Part shown: piece by piece, positions 9,983 through 19,499 of the stretch | Numbering within the stretch: position 1 is the first letter of the stretch | Layout of the letters: every line of letters begins with the position of its first letter | The notes under the pieces: generated by a model | The model's database searches: none | The model's input: only the letters and a program-made list of their open reading frames with translations | What the model was told of the DNA's origin: nothing | Assembly (NCBI GenBank): GCA_030847615.1 | Contig: JAUMIR010000001.1 | Coordinates: 379,918,687-379,982,686, forward strand | Reading direction: 5' to 3' | Source: Gambelia wislizenii | Lineage: Eukaryota > Chordata > Lepidosauria > Squamata > Crotaphytidae | Length of the DNA stretch: 64,000 nucleotides | Program-made: the position numbers and the translations under genes

Positions 9983-10297
9983 CTAGAGAGATCGGCGGAA
10001 AGAAAATTGTACCAATATGGGTGGCTGAGGTACTGGAACAAAAGATGAGTCAGAAATTTCCATAGAAGAATGAATTAGATCAATCTTAGCAGTGAAGTGA
10101 GAGGCAAAATCGTTAGGAGAAAAGGAAAAAGGAGCTGATGGAGATGAAGGTTTTAACAGAGAATTAAGAGTTGAGAAAAGACGCTGAGGATGCCGCTCAT
10201 TAGCACTAATCAATGATGCAAAATAATTCTGTTTTGCCAGAGAAATAGCACACGAATAAGAAAAAAGAACAAATTTATAATGAATAAAATCAGCCAA
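9983..10297 (-). pseudogene. L2 ORF2, linker between endonuclease and reverse transcriptase
   Basis: A 104-residue frame contains K-Q-N-Y-F-A-S-L-I and N-D-F-A-S-H-F-T-A-K-I-D-x-I. Segments of this kind precede the RT fingers in L2/CR1-like ORF2 (N-x-F-x-x-F-F-x-x-K-I). It is in a different frame from the downstream RT piece. Confidence 0.75.
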
Positions 10298-10444
10298 TTC
10301 CCTGGAATTTTTCCATAGACACTCGGCTGCTCGGGAACAAGATTAGAGATAACAAACAACTGGAATAAGCCAGGGCTGTGGCTTAATTGAAGAAGTTGCA
10401 CAAGTCAATAAAGGGGAAAAACAGTCAAGAGTATGGGATAAGGT

Positions 10445-10974
10445 TGTCATAAAATATGCAGAGTGTGTTCACTCTCTGTTCATCCGAGCAGAGATGCATG
10501 CAGAGAAATAGCGTGGGCTTTTGAGCAAAAACATGTACACTTCTGGTGCAAAATAAAAGGCCATATCAAATCTCCTTTATGGCTTTTATTAACTGACAAA
10601 TGAGAATAAAATAAACGGCAGAAGACATTCATCCATGCTTCCGTATGCTCCAAGTTCCTCGGGAGCTAGGAGAAAGAAAAAGAGCCCCCAAAATGCAGGA
10701 GACACACACAGGCTAGAGACTAGCTAGCTCCAAAAAAAACCCTCCCAGTTATACACTTTTCAAACATTCAACCTTTCTGAGAAATGAAAGAGAAAACTGA
10801 ACTCTCAGTTTTGTTTCTCGCTCTCAAACCCCGAAGAACAGAAAAAGAAAACATAACAACAAGAGACAGATTTATGAGCTCTAACAGACAAGCTAGCGTC
10901 TTCAGTCTTGGTGAACAAAAATTACCCAAAAGAGGGAGACAAACTTCTAATTATGATATCTATTTTCCCTGACA
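10445..10974. mobile_element. Solo LTR (530 bp) inside the L2 LINE
   Basis: The segment starts TGTCA and ends TGACA, and is flanked by the identical 5-bp direct repeat AAGGT (10440-10444 and 10975-10979). TG...CA ends with a 5-bp target duplication are diagnostic of an integrated LTR retroelement. It interrupts the L2 between the endonuclease and the linker, and L2 sequence resumes on both sides. No internal gag/pol is present, so it is a solo LTR formed by LTR-LTR recombination. AATAAA occurs at 10552-10557 on the + strand. The orientation and the family (Gypsy or endogenous retrovirus) are not determinable here. Confidence 0.85.
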
Positions 10975-11083
10975 AAGGTTGAGTTAAATGAAGAGACAGC
11001 CGAATCCACAGAGCTGCCAAGACTTAAAGAAGATAGAGAAGAATCCAATGCCTGGCCGAATGCCTCAGGATTCAGAGTGGAGG

Positions 11084-11632
11084 TTACGAAAAGAATGCCG
11101 AATAATCCAGTGAAGGGGAGGGAGGGAGGGAAAAGGAAATAAGGTAATGGTCAGATAACGGATATTCAATAGCTGAATACTCAGAAGGTACACATTTTTT
11201 AGTCAAAACTAAATCAAGGCAATATCCAAGAGAGTAAGTAGGTAACCTAGAGCAAAGTTCCAAGCCAAAAGAAGATAGCAGAGCACTAAAACGTGTGGCT
11301 GTAGACTTAGTAAGATCATCCATATGAATATTGAAGTCCCCCATGATAAGAATAAGGGCATCGTCTGACAAAAAATACATCAGCCAAGAATCAAAGTCAG
11401 AAAGGAACTTGGCTGATGGGCCAGGTGGACAATAGATGACTACAACACGCAATTGAAGAGGTGAGAAAAGTTTAATAGTAAGAAACTCAAATGAAAAGAA
11501 GCAGTAAGTTTGAGGAAACGATAAAACTTGAAACTGGCATTGACTAGATAACAAAATGCCAACTCCCCCACCGCTACCCTCTTGGTGGCTAGAATGGGTA
11601 AAAGAATGGTTGCCAAACAAGAGGGCAGCCAA
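11084..11632 (-). pseudogene. L2 ORF2, apurinic-like endonuclease domain
   Basis: A 182-residue frame contains most of an APE-type endonuclease: G-G-V-G-I-L-L near the start, V-V-I-Y-C-P-P-G (the Y-R/C-P-P motif), M-G-D-F-N-I-H (catalytic G-D-F-N, about residues 96-102), L-D-L-V-L-T and the terminal S-D-H-Y-L-I-S-F-S-L motif holding the catalytic Asp-His pair. The N-terminal strand is missing because the element is cut near 11660. A stop follows shortly after the domain. Confidence 0.9.
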
Positions 11633-11661
11633 GGTAATAGTGTCCTGGGGGGGGGAATCAT

Positions 11662-12280
11662 GGGGGGAATCTCATACTGAGGATGGGGCAAATAGGAGCA
11701 GAGTTTGGAAAGGCCCACCCTGTGCTGCCCCCCCCATGCTGGAGGCACACGTGCCTCCCCACTGTTTTGCAGGCACACGCTGCCCCCATGCTGTCCCCTC
11801 ACCCTGCAGGCACATGGTGCCCCCTGCACCACCGCACCAGGCCGGAGGCACACACTTCCCCCCTGAGCTTCCCCCTGCACTGCAGACATATGCCCCCCTG
11901 TGCCGCCCCTGATGCCAGATGCACACACCACTCCCCCAACCCTCTCCCCCACCCCACAGGTAGACACTGCCCCCCATGCCACCCTCCACTCCATCCACAC
12001 ACACTGCATGCGCATGCCATGCTACACACACACACTGCACACACCACACACCATGCCACATCCCCCCATACTACTCACACCCACCATGTGTGCAACAACT
12101 GAAAGCCCCTCTGCCACTGCCATGTTTAGAAAGGACTTAAACTTCCACATGTTCCTGCCCCCAGTGTGCAGTGTGCTGATTGGCTGCCCAAGGGAGAGCT
12201 TTGATTGGTTGGTAAGTTTCTTAAGCAGCCAATCATCACACTGGAAACAGCAACATACCCAAGAGGATTATATATATAGA
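11662..12280 (-). mobile_element. Helitron-like element, minus strand
   Basis: On the minus strand the segment begins at 12280 with TCTATATATATAATCC, preceded by A (the complement of T at 12281). A Helitron 5' end inserted at an A|T site looks like this. The following CTTGGGTATGTTGC ... CAGTGTG ... GGCTGC is shared with the + strand copy at 16844. The interior (about 11700-12110 on the +) is a degenerate CA/CCCC-rich tandem array. No convincing 3' CTRR hairpin was found, so the end next to the L2 is only approximate. Confidence 0.5.
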
Positions 12281-12281
12281 T

Positions 12282-12690
12282 TAAAATGACTTCAATAGAC
12301 TAGAAACATATAAAGGCAATAAAAAGTTAAAACAGGTTTAAAAGATTAGAACGGTTTTAATTTGTAGTAAATCAGTGAGGCCAAAAGACTTTAATAAACA
12401 GACATTATTTCAGTGGTGGTACTAGAGGGGAGCAGAGAGGCCGAACCACACCAAGTTGACACTGTTGGGGGGAGTGGTACCAGCCTCAGTGACACCGTAG
12501 CATGCTTCTACTTGGCACCTAAATGAAGCTAATGTTGGTACCATTCATGCCTCCAAGGGGAAGACATTCCCCAGTTGGGTGCCATGGCTGAGAAGGCTCT
12601 CTCTCATATACTCACACAATTGACCTCACTGGTGGTACACAGGGGAGGGCCCTTTCAGCAGACCTCAATCCCTAGACAGATGCACAGAGG
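12282..12690 (-). mobile_element. L2-like LINE 3' fragment, degenerate
   Basis: AT-rich sequence resembling that after the (ATT)n tail at 5.9-6.05 kb (TTAAAAGATTAGAAC) is followed by a block reading GGTGCCATGGCTGAGAAGGC and TCTCTC, comparable with 'ggtgagcaggacctctctcc' at 6220-6245. The similarity is by eye and the copy is old. Confidence 0.4.
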
Positions 12691-13204
12691 GAGAGCCACT
12701 CCTTCAAATATCCAGGTCCAATGGCATTATGGTTATCATGGTTGACATTTGGCTAGACGTATGAGGGTTAAAAACAAAACCTATTGGTGGAATTACTGGA
12801 TGGGGGGCAGTCAGAAAGATTTGCAGGGGGAAGAGCTTGTCTTCAGTTTGAGGATGAAAAACAAAGAGAAGATAATGTGTAACTTTCCAAAGTCTATAGG
12901 AGATGCTGGGAAGCAAATTCAGATAGATATTTTGTGCTGAAGGATTGTCACTTCCCATTATTTTTAGAAATGACTCTTGCTGTTCCAAAACAAGGCAACC
13001 TATAGCTCTGTACAGTAGGGAGAAGGAAACATCTAACTTATAAATTGAAATGGAATGAAGGATTGTGTTCAGGCACATTTTGCAAACAGATGTCTGTGGA
13101 AGTTATCAACTTTCAGTTATGAATATTAAGACTCCATCATTTGTGGGCTACATTTAGTGTAATATTCATAGTAATAACATGGTTGCCTCAAATATTAGTA
13201 AAAA

Positions 13205-13275
13205 AAATGTGCCTTCAGATTGCCTATTACTTATAGTGATCCCATCAATTTAGTATGGTTTTCTCGGGCAAGTAA
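13205..13275 (-). mobile_element. SINE body fragment
   Basis: The + strand reads GTGATCCCATCAATTTAG, then TATGGTTTTCTCGGGCAAG, a degraded form of the shared SINE body also seen at 44505-44565, 30830-30860 and 43795-43830. No head is attached. Confidence 0.45.
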
Positions 13276-13318
13276 CACTCATCATCATCATCGTCATCAT
13301 CATTTATTTATTTATAGA

Positions 13319-13540
13319 TAGACCCTCATACCCACAGGGAGTATGTTCCCAGATTTACCATGGATACTGAAAACCACAGATAATAGCCAACTTTATTAAA
13401 ATGAATGACATCTGGTGGAAGCATACCATACAATTGTGCTGGAGAACCAACAAGATGCCTTGAGAGACCATATTTTTTCCTGACATGAGTAAGCGAATCA
13501 ATGGATATGGGTCCTATGGATACAGAGGTCTATCTATATA
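13319..13540. mobile_element. Tigger-like MITE
   Basis: The left end reads GACCCTCATACCCACAGGGAG and continues with 'accatggatactgaaaaccacagataatagcc' type sequence (paraphrased in lower case and near-identical in layout to 6520-6560). The right end reads GGATATGGGTCCTATGGATAC, then AGAGGTCTATC, the inverse of the left end. The whole layout matches the Tigger-like MITE at 6491-6920 without its low-complexity filler. Confidence 0.6.
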
Positions 13541-13825
13541 TTGTGCCATCACTGTACATGGTGCATTACAAGGCGGAAAAAACAAGAAAAGCTGTTCCCT
13601 GCCTTCAGGATTACAATCTAAAGACTCAACACACAAGGAAAGGAAATGGCAGTGGGGGAGGGAATTAAGTCCTGCTGATACTGCTCTCCAGCCAAGGACA
13701 GGGCAATGGCAGTTGGAATGGAGGGAGGGCATTTCATCTGCTTCTGATGGAGCTATTCCTGCCTCTTCTTCTCTCCCCACAAGGCCAGGGCTGTGACAGT
13801 TTGGATGGAGGGAAGACCTTTTATC

Positions 13826-13955
13826 ACTCAGAGGTGGTTTGCTATTGCCTTCCTCTGAAATATAGCCTGCAACACCTGCTATTCCCTGGTAGACACCATT
13901 CCAAGTACTAAGCAGGCTTGACCCTGCTTAGCTTCCAAGAGCAACAGAATCTGGT
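13826..13955 (-). mobile_element. 5S-rRNA-derived SINE with shared SINE body
   Basis: On the minus strand it reads GGAAGCTAAGCAGGGTCAAG, then CCTGCTTAGTACTTGGAATG. This is the internal promoter region of 5S rRNA (the 5S gene has GGAAGCTAAGCAGGGTCGG and CCTGGTTAGTACTTGGATGG). It continues without a break into TTTCAGAGGAAGGCAATAGC and AAACCACC, a body related to the one behind a tRNA-type head at 30791-31007. A 5S head fused to a SINE body is the arrangement of SINE3/AmnSINE-like elements. It is a retroposed copy, not a 5S gene. Confidence 0.75.
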
Positions 13956-14911
13956 CCTTTCAGGATTTTGCTCTGAGTAAAACAAAACTCATGTGCAAAC
14001 TATGCTTCTTTCCATATATATACAATATCTTGAATATCTGTATTTACATTGATGCAGGTAGTTCCTCCATTACGTTAGATTATAGCTATTCCATGCACAG
14101 TTGCTATGGGCAATTTTCATCTGGTGGTGATCTACCTAGTGGTAAGACTCCCCTTACTTACCAGGGCTCAGACAACAGACATATAATCTGCCACTGGAAC
14201 AGTACTGGAAGACTTACCAGTCTGATAGAACCTGCCAGAGTTTATGCTTCACTGGCATAGCCTTTAAATACTCAGGATCAATGGAATAAGACTTGGTGGA
14301 GGTATGTTGTACAATCATATGGACCCAGTACATCCCCCTCTCTCTGACACACACCCACACACATACATTTACTTCTCAATCTACTACGGAGATTATCAGA
14401 CAGGAACACAAAAAGTATTCCTGTCCCACAATCTCCACTCCCACCCCTGTCCCGTCCCTGTCCTGCCACAGTCACCCTCCCCACCACACTTACCTTCTCT
14501 TCCAATGACAGGGCAGCTCAGGAGTGAAATCCCACAGATTCTCATAAGAAGATGCAAGCACAGAAAATTCAAAAATAAAAACAAAAATATACCAAAAAAA
14601 GTTACAAAAAGCACATATACTGTACACACTTTAAAACTTCCAAGTAAACCAGGGAAGTTTTTAAAAAGTGTGTCACTTACCTGGATTCCCGATCTCACCC
14701 GAAAGTGTTCTGAGGGACCACCCATTGATGCTGGGATCTCGCCAGCGAAATGGGGCACCTCATTGCACAGAGGAAAATCCGTCACAGAAACACAACGACA
14801 GATCTATGGACGGCTTCTCCCATCAATAAAAAGCACTGCCAGCATAATGCCAGCAGAGCGGGTGCATAATGATGGGGGAATGACATTGTGTAGTAAGGGA
14901 GCCTTTTTACA

Positions 14912-15040
14912 ATCTCCTGGTGTTCTTGTAACACCACTTTAAATGCATCTGATAATCTCCAACATCATCTGGTAAGGTAGGCTTTTTGCAATCTCCTGGT
15001 GTTCCTATAATGCCACTTTCGGCACATCTGATAATCTCCC
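14912..15040. repeat. Imperfect 80-bp tandem duplication
   Basis: CAATCTCCTGGTGTTC ... CACTTT ... GCATCTGATAATCTCC occurs at about 14910-14960 and again, with several substitutions, at about 14989-15040. The whole unit is about 79-80 bp. No open frame crosses it in a meaningful way. Confidence 0.75.
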
Positions 15041-15071
15041 ATGTGTGCACAAGAACATCATGTTACCACTG

Positions 15072-15159
15072 ATCTTCAATATTAAGAAAATTTAAGCCAG
15101 GGGTGGGGAAGGTCTTCTCATCTTCAATATTAAGAAAATTTAAGCCAGGGGTGGGGAAG
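15072..15159. repeat. Perfect 48-bp tandem duplication (40 nt identical core)
   Basis: The 40 nt starting ATCTTCAATATTAAG and ending GGGGTGGGGAAG occur at 15072-15111 and identically at 15120-15159, separated by GTCTTCTC. The zero divergence suggests a recent local duplication. Its right part, CCAGGGGTGGGGAA, resembles hAT-type termini in this window. Confidence 0.85.
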
Positions 15160-15179
15160 ATGCCCCCAAAATATATTTT

Positions 15180-16840
15180 GCAAAAAAGAAAGTAGTATTA
15201 ATTACCTCCTACAAATGGCCTATCATTTTTTGCTACATTCTCACCACCACCACCACCACTCCAGCTGTTTTAATCCTAGAAAGCTTTTCCTTTTCAAACT
15301 GGAAATTTCTTCTGATCACTTTTGGTTTTGGGGAGGAAAGGCCCTATTGGATCTAAAACAGGTCAAGGGGAGGGAACATAGAGAAATTGCCCTCACCCTG
15401 ACCAAGAGGGTACAATGGACCTTTTTCAGTCTCTTTTTAAAAAGGAGTTAGGGCAGTATAAATGAAGGAGTCCTCTGAGCAGTGTGAGCCCTCAGATTTC
15501 TGGATGTTGTTCATCCTTAGTTTATGCCTACTGGTTTCAACAAGATAGACAAGCATAGTGACCCTAAGCATGTGTAAAGAGGTATTATCCTACCATGCCC
15601 ATGCTATGTCTTTTTCAGGGCAGAGCAGAGGCCATTTCTGGATCCCATGCCATATTTAAAAGAGTTGTCAAAGATGCTGAACCCTATCCACAAAATAGGC
15701 TCAGCATCTTCATTAGCTTCTTTAAAGTTTAGACAAAAACCCAAAGTGGATTAATTGTCCTACTCACATGAGAGTCACCAGTGGTGCAGAGATAACATTG
15801 TAATTTGTTATGTTGCACTGGGACAGCAAGGCAAGGAGCATGCTTGGGTTTAAGTACTTAATGGCTGTTGATATATCCTGTTATATCAAGTTAAAGTGAG
15901 TAGAAACATCCATGTACATTGCTTGGTTGCAGTAGCTAGAAAAAACTTGCATGGCTGTAGCAGACACCATAGATGAAAGACCACAACAAAGGTTTTCCAG
16001 TCAGTTCTAAGACAATACTTTTTTGAACGTAATAGATCAAATGAGATTCATCAAGGGAATTGTTATCAGGATGTACAAATCAGCTGTAAATTAGTTCCGG
16101 GATGTGCTAACTCCAATAAGATGGTGTATTCCCTTGGGCAAATATTTGTGACTAAAATAGAAGGAACTGGAGCATTTCCTGTATAGCACATCCAACCCAA
16201 GCCAACAGTTATTTAAACTAAAGTCATTGAATTTAAGCTGATCTACTTCCACTGAAATAAATTATGCTAAGGAGCATTCATTCGCACATGAAAACTGGAT
16301 CATATACAGGCACAAGCCCCCTCCTGTGAAAACACAAATGTAAACCACTCATACACAGAGGCAACCCACAGTCATTTTGATTGCCGTGGTGGCTGCAAAA
16401 AAGTACTATCATGCTTACAGAAATAGCTATATGCAGACTAGTACACACTGGAATTTCTATATGTAATCTTATGCTTGGAATCAGAGATATTTTGTAGGGC
16501 AGGATGATACCTGTTGTTTACCTATATCAGCCTGAATCCAGTATATTGGTTAAATTTAGGCTGATTACAGCAGAGTGTATATATGTATTCCAAACATGCC
16601 AATTTTATATTGGTCACTTCTTGCAAGGAATCCTGGGAGCCATACCTTAGTAAGACTGATAAGAATTGAGTTATGAGACACACATGTGTGTGCACACCCC
16701 ACAGATCTACTGATCCCAAGATTTTCATGGTAGAAGGATAACTACTAAAACAATTGTGGCTTTATATTGGAAGATACAATACCCCTAGAAGCTTTTTAAA
16801 TACAAATACCCAAGGTAAAGTAAGTTGTGAGTCTGGGAAA
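15180..16840. other. Stretch without recognised gene or element
   Basis: There is a short (CAC)n run at about 15242-15260. No coding exon, RNA gene or assignable transposon was seen. The composition is ordinary. Confidence 0.5.
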
Positions 16841-16843
16841 AAA

Positions 16844-17299
16844 TCTATATATAGATAGATAATTCTCTTGGGTATGTTGCCTTTCCCAGTGTGCTGATCG
16901 GCTGCTCAGGAAACACACCCAGCCAGTCATCACCCACATGCAAATTCCTTCTCCACCTCACAATCCACTTCTGCCACTCAATCTGTGGCCCAGATTGGGA
17001 CCCAGACAGTCAACTGGCCGTGGTGGTGGCAGGCTGCCTGCAATGGGACCCAGGCAGTCAACTTGTGTTGGTGGCAGTGGGATGCCACTGCTGCCACTGT
17101 GATGGGAACCAGGCTGTCAACTGGTGGTGGCAGGGCAACAGAACAAGTCACCTCAGCAATTCCAGGAAAAGTGTGGAATGCTGAGAAGGGGGAGGAGGAA
17201 TTCAAAATCCACTGGCCTACCTTACAGGGTTGTCATGAGGCCTACTGGGCATTTGGGGGGGAGTTCTTTAACAGTGTATGTTACGCTGGGTACATCTAG
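16844..17299 (+). mobile_element. Helitron-like element, plus strand
   Basis: It starts TCTATATATAGATAG after an A (16843) and runs into CTCTTGGGTATGTTGC and CCCAGTGTGCTGATCGGCTG, the same start as the minus-strand copy ending at 12280. A possible 3' end is CTAG at 17296-17299 followed by T, fitting the Helitron rule of TC...CTRR inserted between A and T. Only a weak hairpin (ATGT...ACAT) precedes it. The middle holds three degenerate copies of a unit starting TGGGACCCAG near 16995, 17045 and 17102, which gives a long but meaningless frame. Confidence 0.5.
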
Positions 17300-19020
17300 T
17301 TATCCAGATTTCTTAAGGAGCAGCCCTGTGTATGGCACAATTAGAAGTCCTGATGAGTTTGGTGTGGTTTAATCTTATGTACCCCTCCACCCACCACCAC
17401 CCATAACCCTAGTAGTGCTGACTCCGACTACCTTAAGTGATGTGGCCGTTTCCTACAGTCTTTATACTTTTTGAAGATGGAACTCTTTCAGAAACTGGAG
17501 ATGTGTAAATGTGGCACAAATCATGCTACGCTGTGCCACATGCAGGTTGGGTATGCCTAGGCCCACAGTTCTGCAAATGATGCATATGCTATTTCCATTT
17601 CACAAGTTATAGAGCTGTATCTGCACTGATATATAGGATTATGAGGCTTCTGGTGGACCTATTGTACAAAACAGGAATAGGCAACCACAGCCACTAGTTG
17701 TGGCCCAAGGATTGCTGAGAATGGAAAGAATTTGAAATTTTAGAAATTGCAAATGTTGGGGACATCAAATGTGACAATCTTGTCCAGCACTCTGAATGCC
17801 AATTCGTAAAGTGTTGGATTTACATCCCTCTGTATTCAGTCATGTTAATGCTGAATTAGAGTTCCCATCTCTGTTTTTCAGAGAAGCTCCTCATCTTTAA
17901 CAGCTACATGGCAGGCAAGTACAACAGGCCCCTCTCCATGCTGGCAAGAGATATACCTGTTGAATTTGGCTGGTGCAAGTGAGAGAGAATTTTGTTTCAT
18001 CTTCCTTTTGGAGAATTTACCAGAATTCCAAAATTTTGCAGATTCCTTACTGGTCTTCCACCTCACCTGTATCAGATAGGCTGTTAGTTCAATATGGCAC
18101 ATGGTGAAATTCCAGACATCAAATCAAGGTTAAAACAACACATTTAGATATCACTAAAGGATTTGAAAAGTTACAGTTTGACAGTTATTAAGAAGTACTT
18201 TGGGGCAGCGATTTTAAATCAGATTTAGCAGTTAGCCATGAGAGCAAATACAATATGAAAATAACATGGGGAAACACATTCATTCTAAACCTTGTCTAGA
18301 TTGTTTCTCTACTGAAACTTCGCGGCAGCAACAAAGCAATAGCTGCTCATTCTGGCTCATTGAGAGTACAGCTTCCCACATTCTTGCTTTCAGCTCACAG
18401 ATCTTTTTGTCTCTAGCTTCAAGGCTGGCTCTTCTACATTCTACACGTTAGTTTCTTCCCATTTCCAGCTCTTTCTTCTTCTTTTGCTACCCATCACCAA
18501 AAGCTACTTGCTAGCTAGTTTCACTTATATATGTTTTTAGCCAATCAGAAGGTCAATCAATATTTATTAAGTACATGTCACACACACCCCTATGCACAGA
18601 ACCATTGCTGAAAAAAGGACACATACCATAGAGTCATGCTGGAAAATGACTAGAGAGGCATCCTCTCTAGGAATTTCTAGGTCCTCCAATGCAACTTTAT
18701 AGTATGACTGTACAGGAAGTTCTTTATTTTAATAGGGTTTGCTATTATCCATAGTTTTACTTATAAACAGTAAGTTCAGGAATGTATACCCACAGATATG
18801 GGGAGTAACCTATATCTATTCTTTGAGTAACATGGTTTCTTTCTGTCTCTACTCCCCTCAAGTTTCAGTTTCATAGGTTGATCTTTTGAACTTCCTAGCA
18901 AGTACAGCCTCTAAATGTAACCAACAACACAAAATGACTGTCCAGTTTGGTTTTTCCTTCACAGGTAGAAACAGGAATAGCCATTATGTAAGTACTGTAC
19001 TGACATTGGTCAGAATAAGA
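17300..19020. other. Stretch without recognised gene or element
   Basis: No coding exon or RNA gene was recognised. A pyrimidine-rich part near 18400-18490 and a CACACAC run near 18578 are the only visible structure. Confidence 0.45.
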
Positions 19021-19024
19021 TTAT

Positions 19025-19495
19025 ACAGGTTATACATTGGAGTGTGTCCAGAGGAGGGTGACTAAAATGGTGAAAGGTCTGGAAACCATGCGTTATGAGG
19101 AAAGACTTAGGGAGCTGGGTATGTTTAGCCTAGAAAAAAGACAGTTAAGGGGCAATATGATAACCCTGTTTAAGTATTTGAAGGGGTGTCACATTGAGAA
19201 TGGAGCAAGCTTGTTTTCTGCTGCTCTAGGACACAAAACAATGGATGCAAGCTCCAGGAACAGAGATTCCACCTCAACATTAGGAGGAACTTTCTGACAG
19301 TAAGAGCTGTTCGGCAGTGGAACACACTCCCTTGGAGCGTGGTGGGGTCTCCTTCCTTGGAGGTCTTTAAACAGAGGCTGCATGGCCATCTGTCAGGGAT
19401 GCTTTGATCATGATTTCCTGTGTGGCAGGGGGTTGGACTGGATGGCCCTTGTGGTCTCTTCCAACTCTACAATTTTATGATTCTGTGATTCTATG
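19025..19495 (+). mobile_element. CR1 LINE, 5'-truncated 3' end
   Basis: The sequence encodes the CR1 ORF2 C-terminus: V-Q-R-R-V-T-K-M-V-K-G-L-E, E-E-R-L-R-E-L-G-M-F-S-L-E-K-R, L-R-G-N-M-I, F-K-Y-L-K-G, then in another frame A-V-R-Q-W-N-T-L-P near 19300-19335. The 3' UTR includes GGTTGGACTGGATGGCCCTT and ends in TTATGATTCTGTGATTCTATG, the octamer-type tail characteristic of CR1. At least one frameshift lies near 19235. Confidence 0.92.
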
Positions 19496-19499
19496 AATG

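Larger units (their letters stand above)
8196..11660 (-). mobile_element. L2 LINE, minus strand, interrupted by a solo LTR
   Basis: Read on the minus strand this is an endonuclease (11632-11084), a linker, reverse transcriptase (about 10297-8863), a C-terminal domain (8896-8432), and a 3' UTR ending in an (ATA)n tail at about 8230-8200. A tail of short A/T-rich units instead of poly(A) is typical of L2/CR1 LINEs. The coding region is split by a solo LTR at 10445-10974 and carries at least three frameshifts, so it is inactive. Its 5' end breaks near 11660 against a Helitron-like segment. Confidence 0.9.

Noticed and set aside
11672..12102. Long overlapping frames rich in Pro, His, Cys, Gly
   Set aside because: They translate the CA/CCCC-rich array inside the Helitron-like element.
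14490..14690. Two minus-strand donor-like words (AAG|GTAAGTG near 14494, CAG|GTAAGTG near 14684)
   Set aside because: No acceptor or recognisable coding sequence goes with them; the minus frame 14396-14785 has no known domain.
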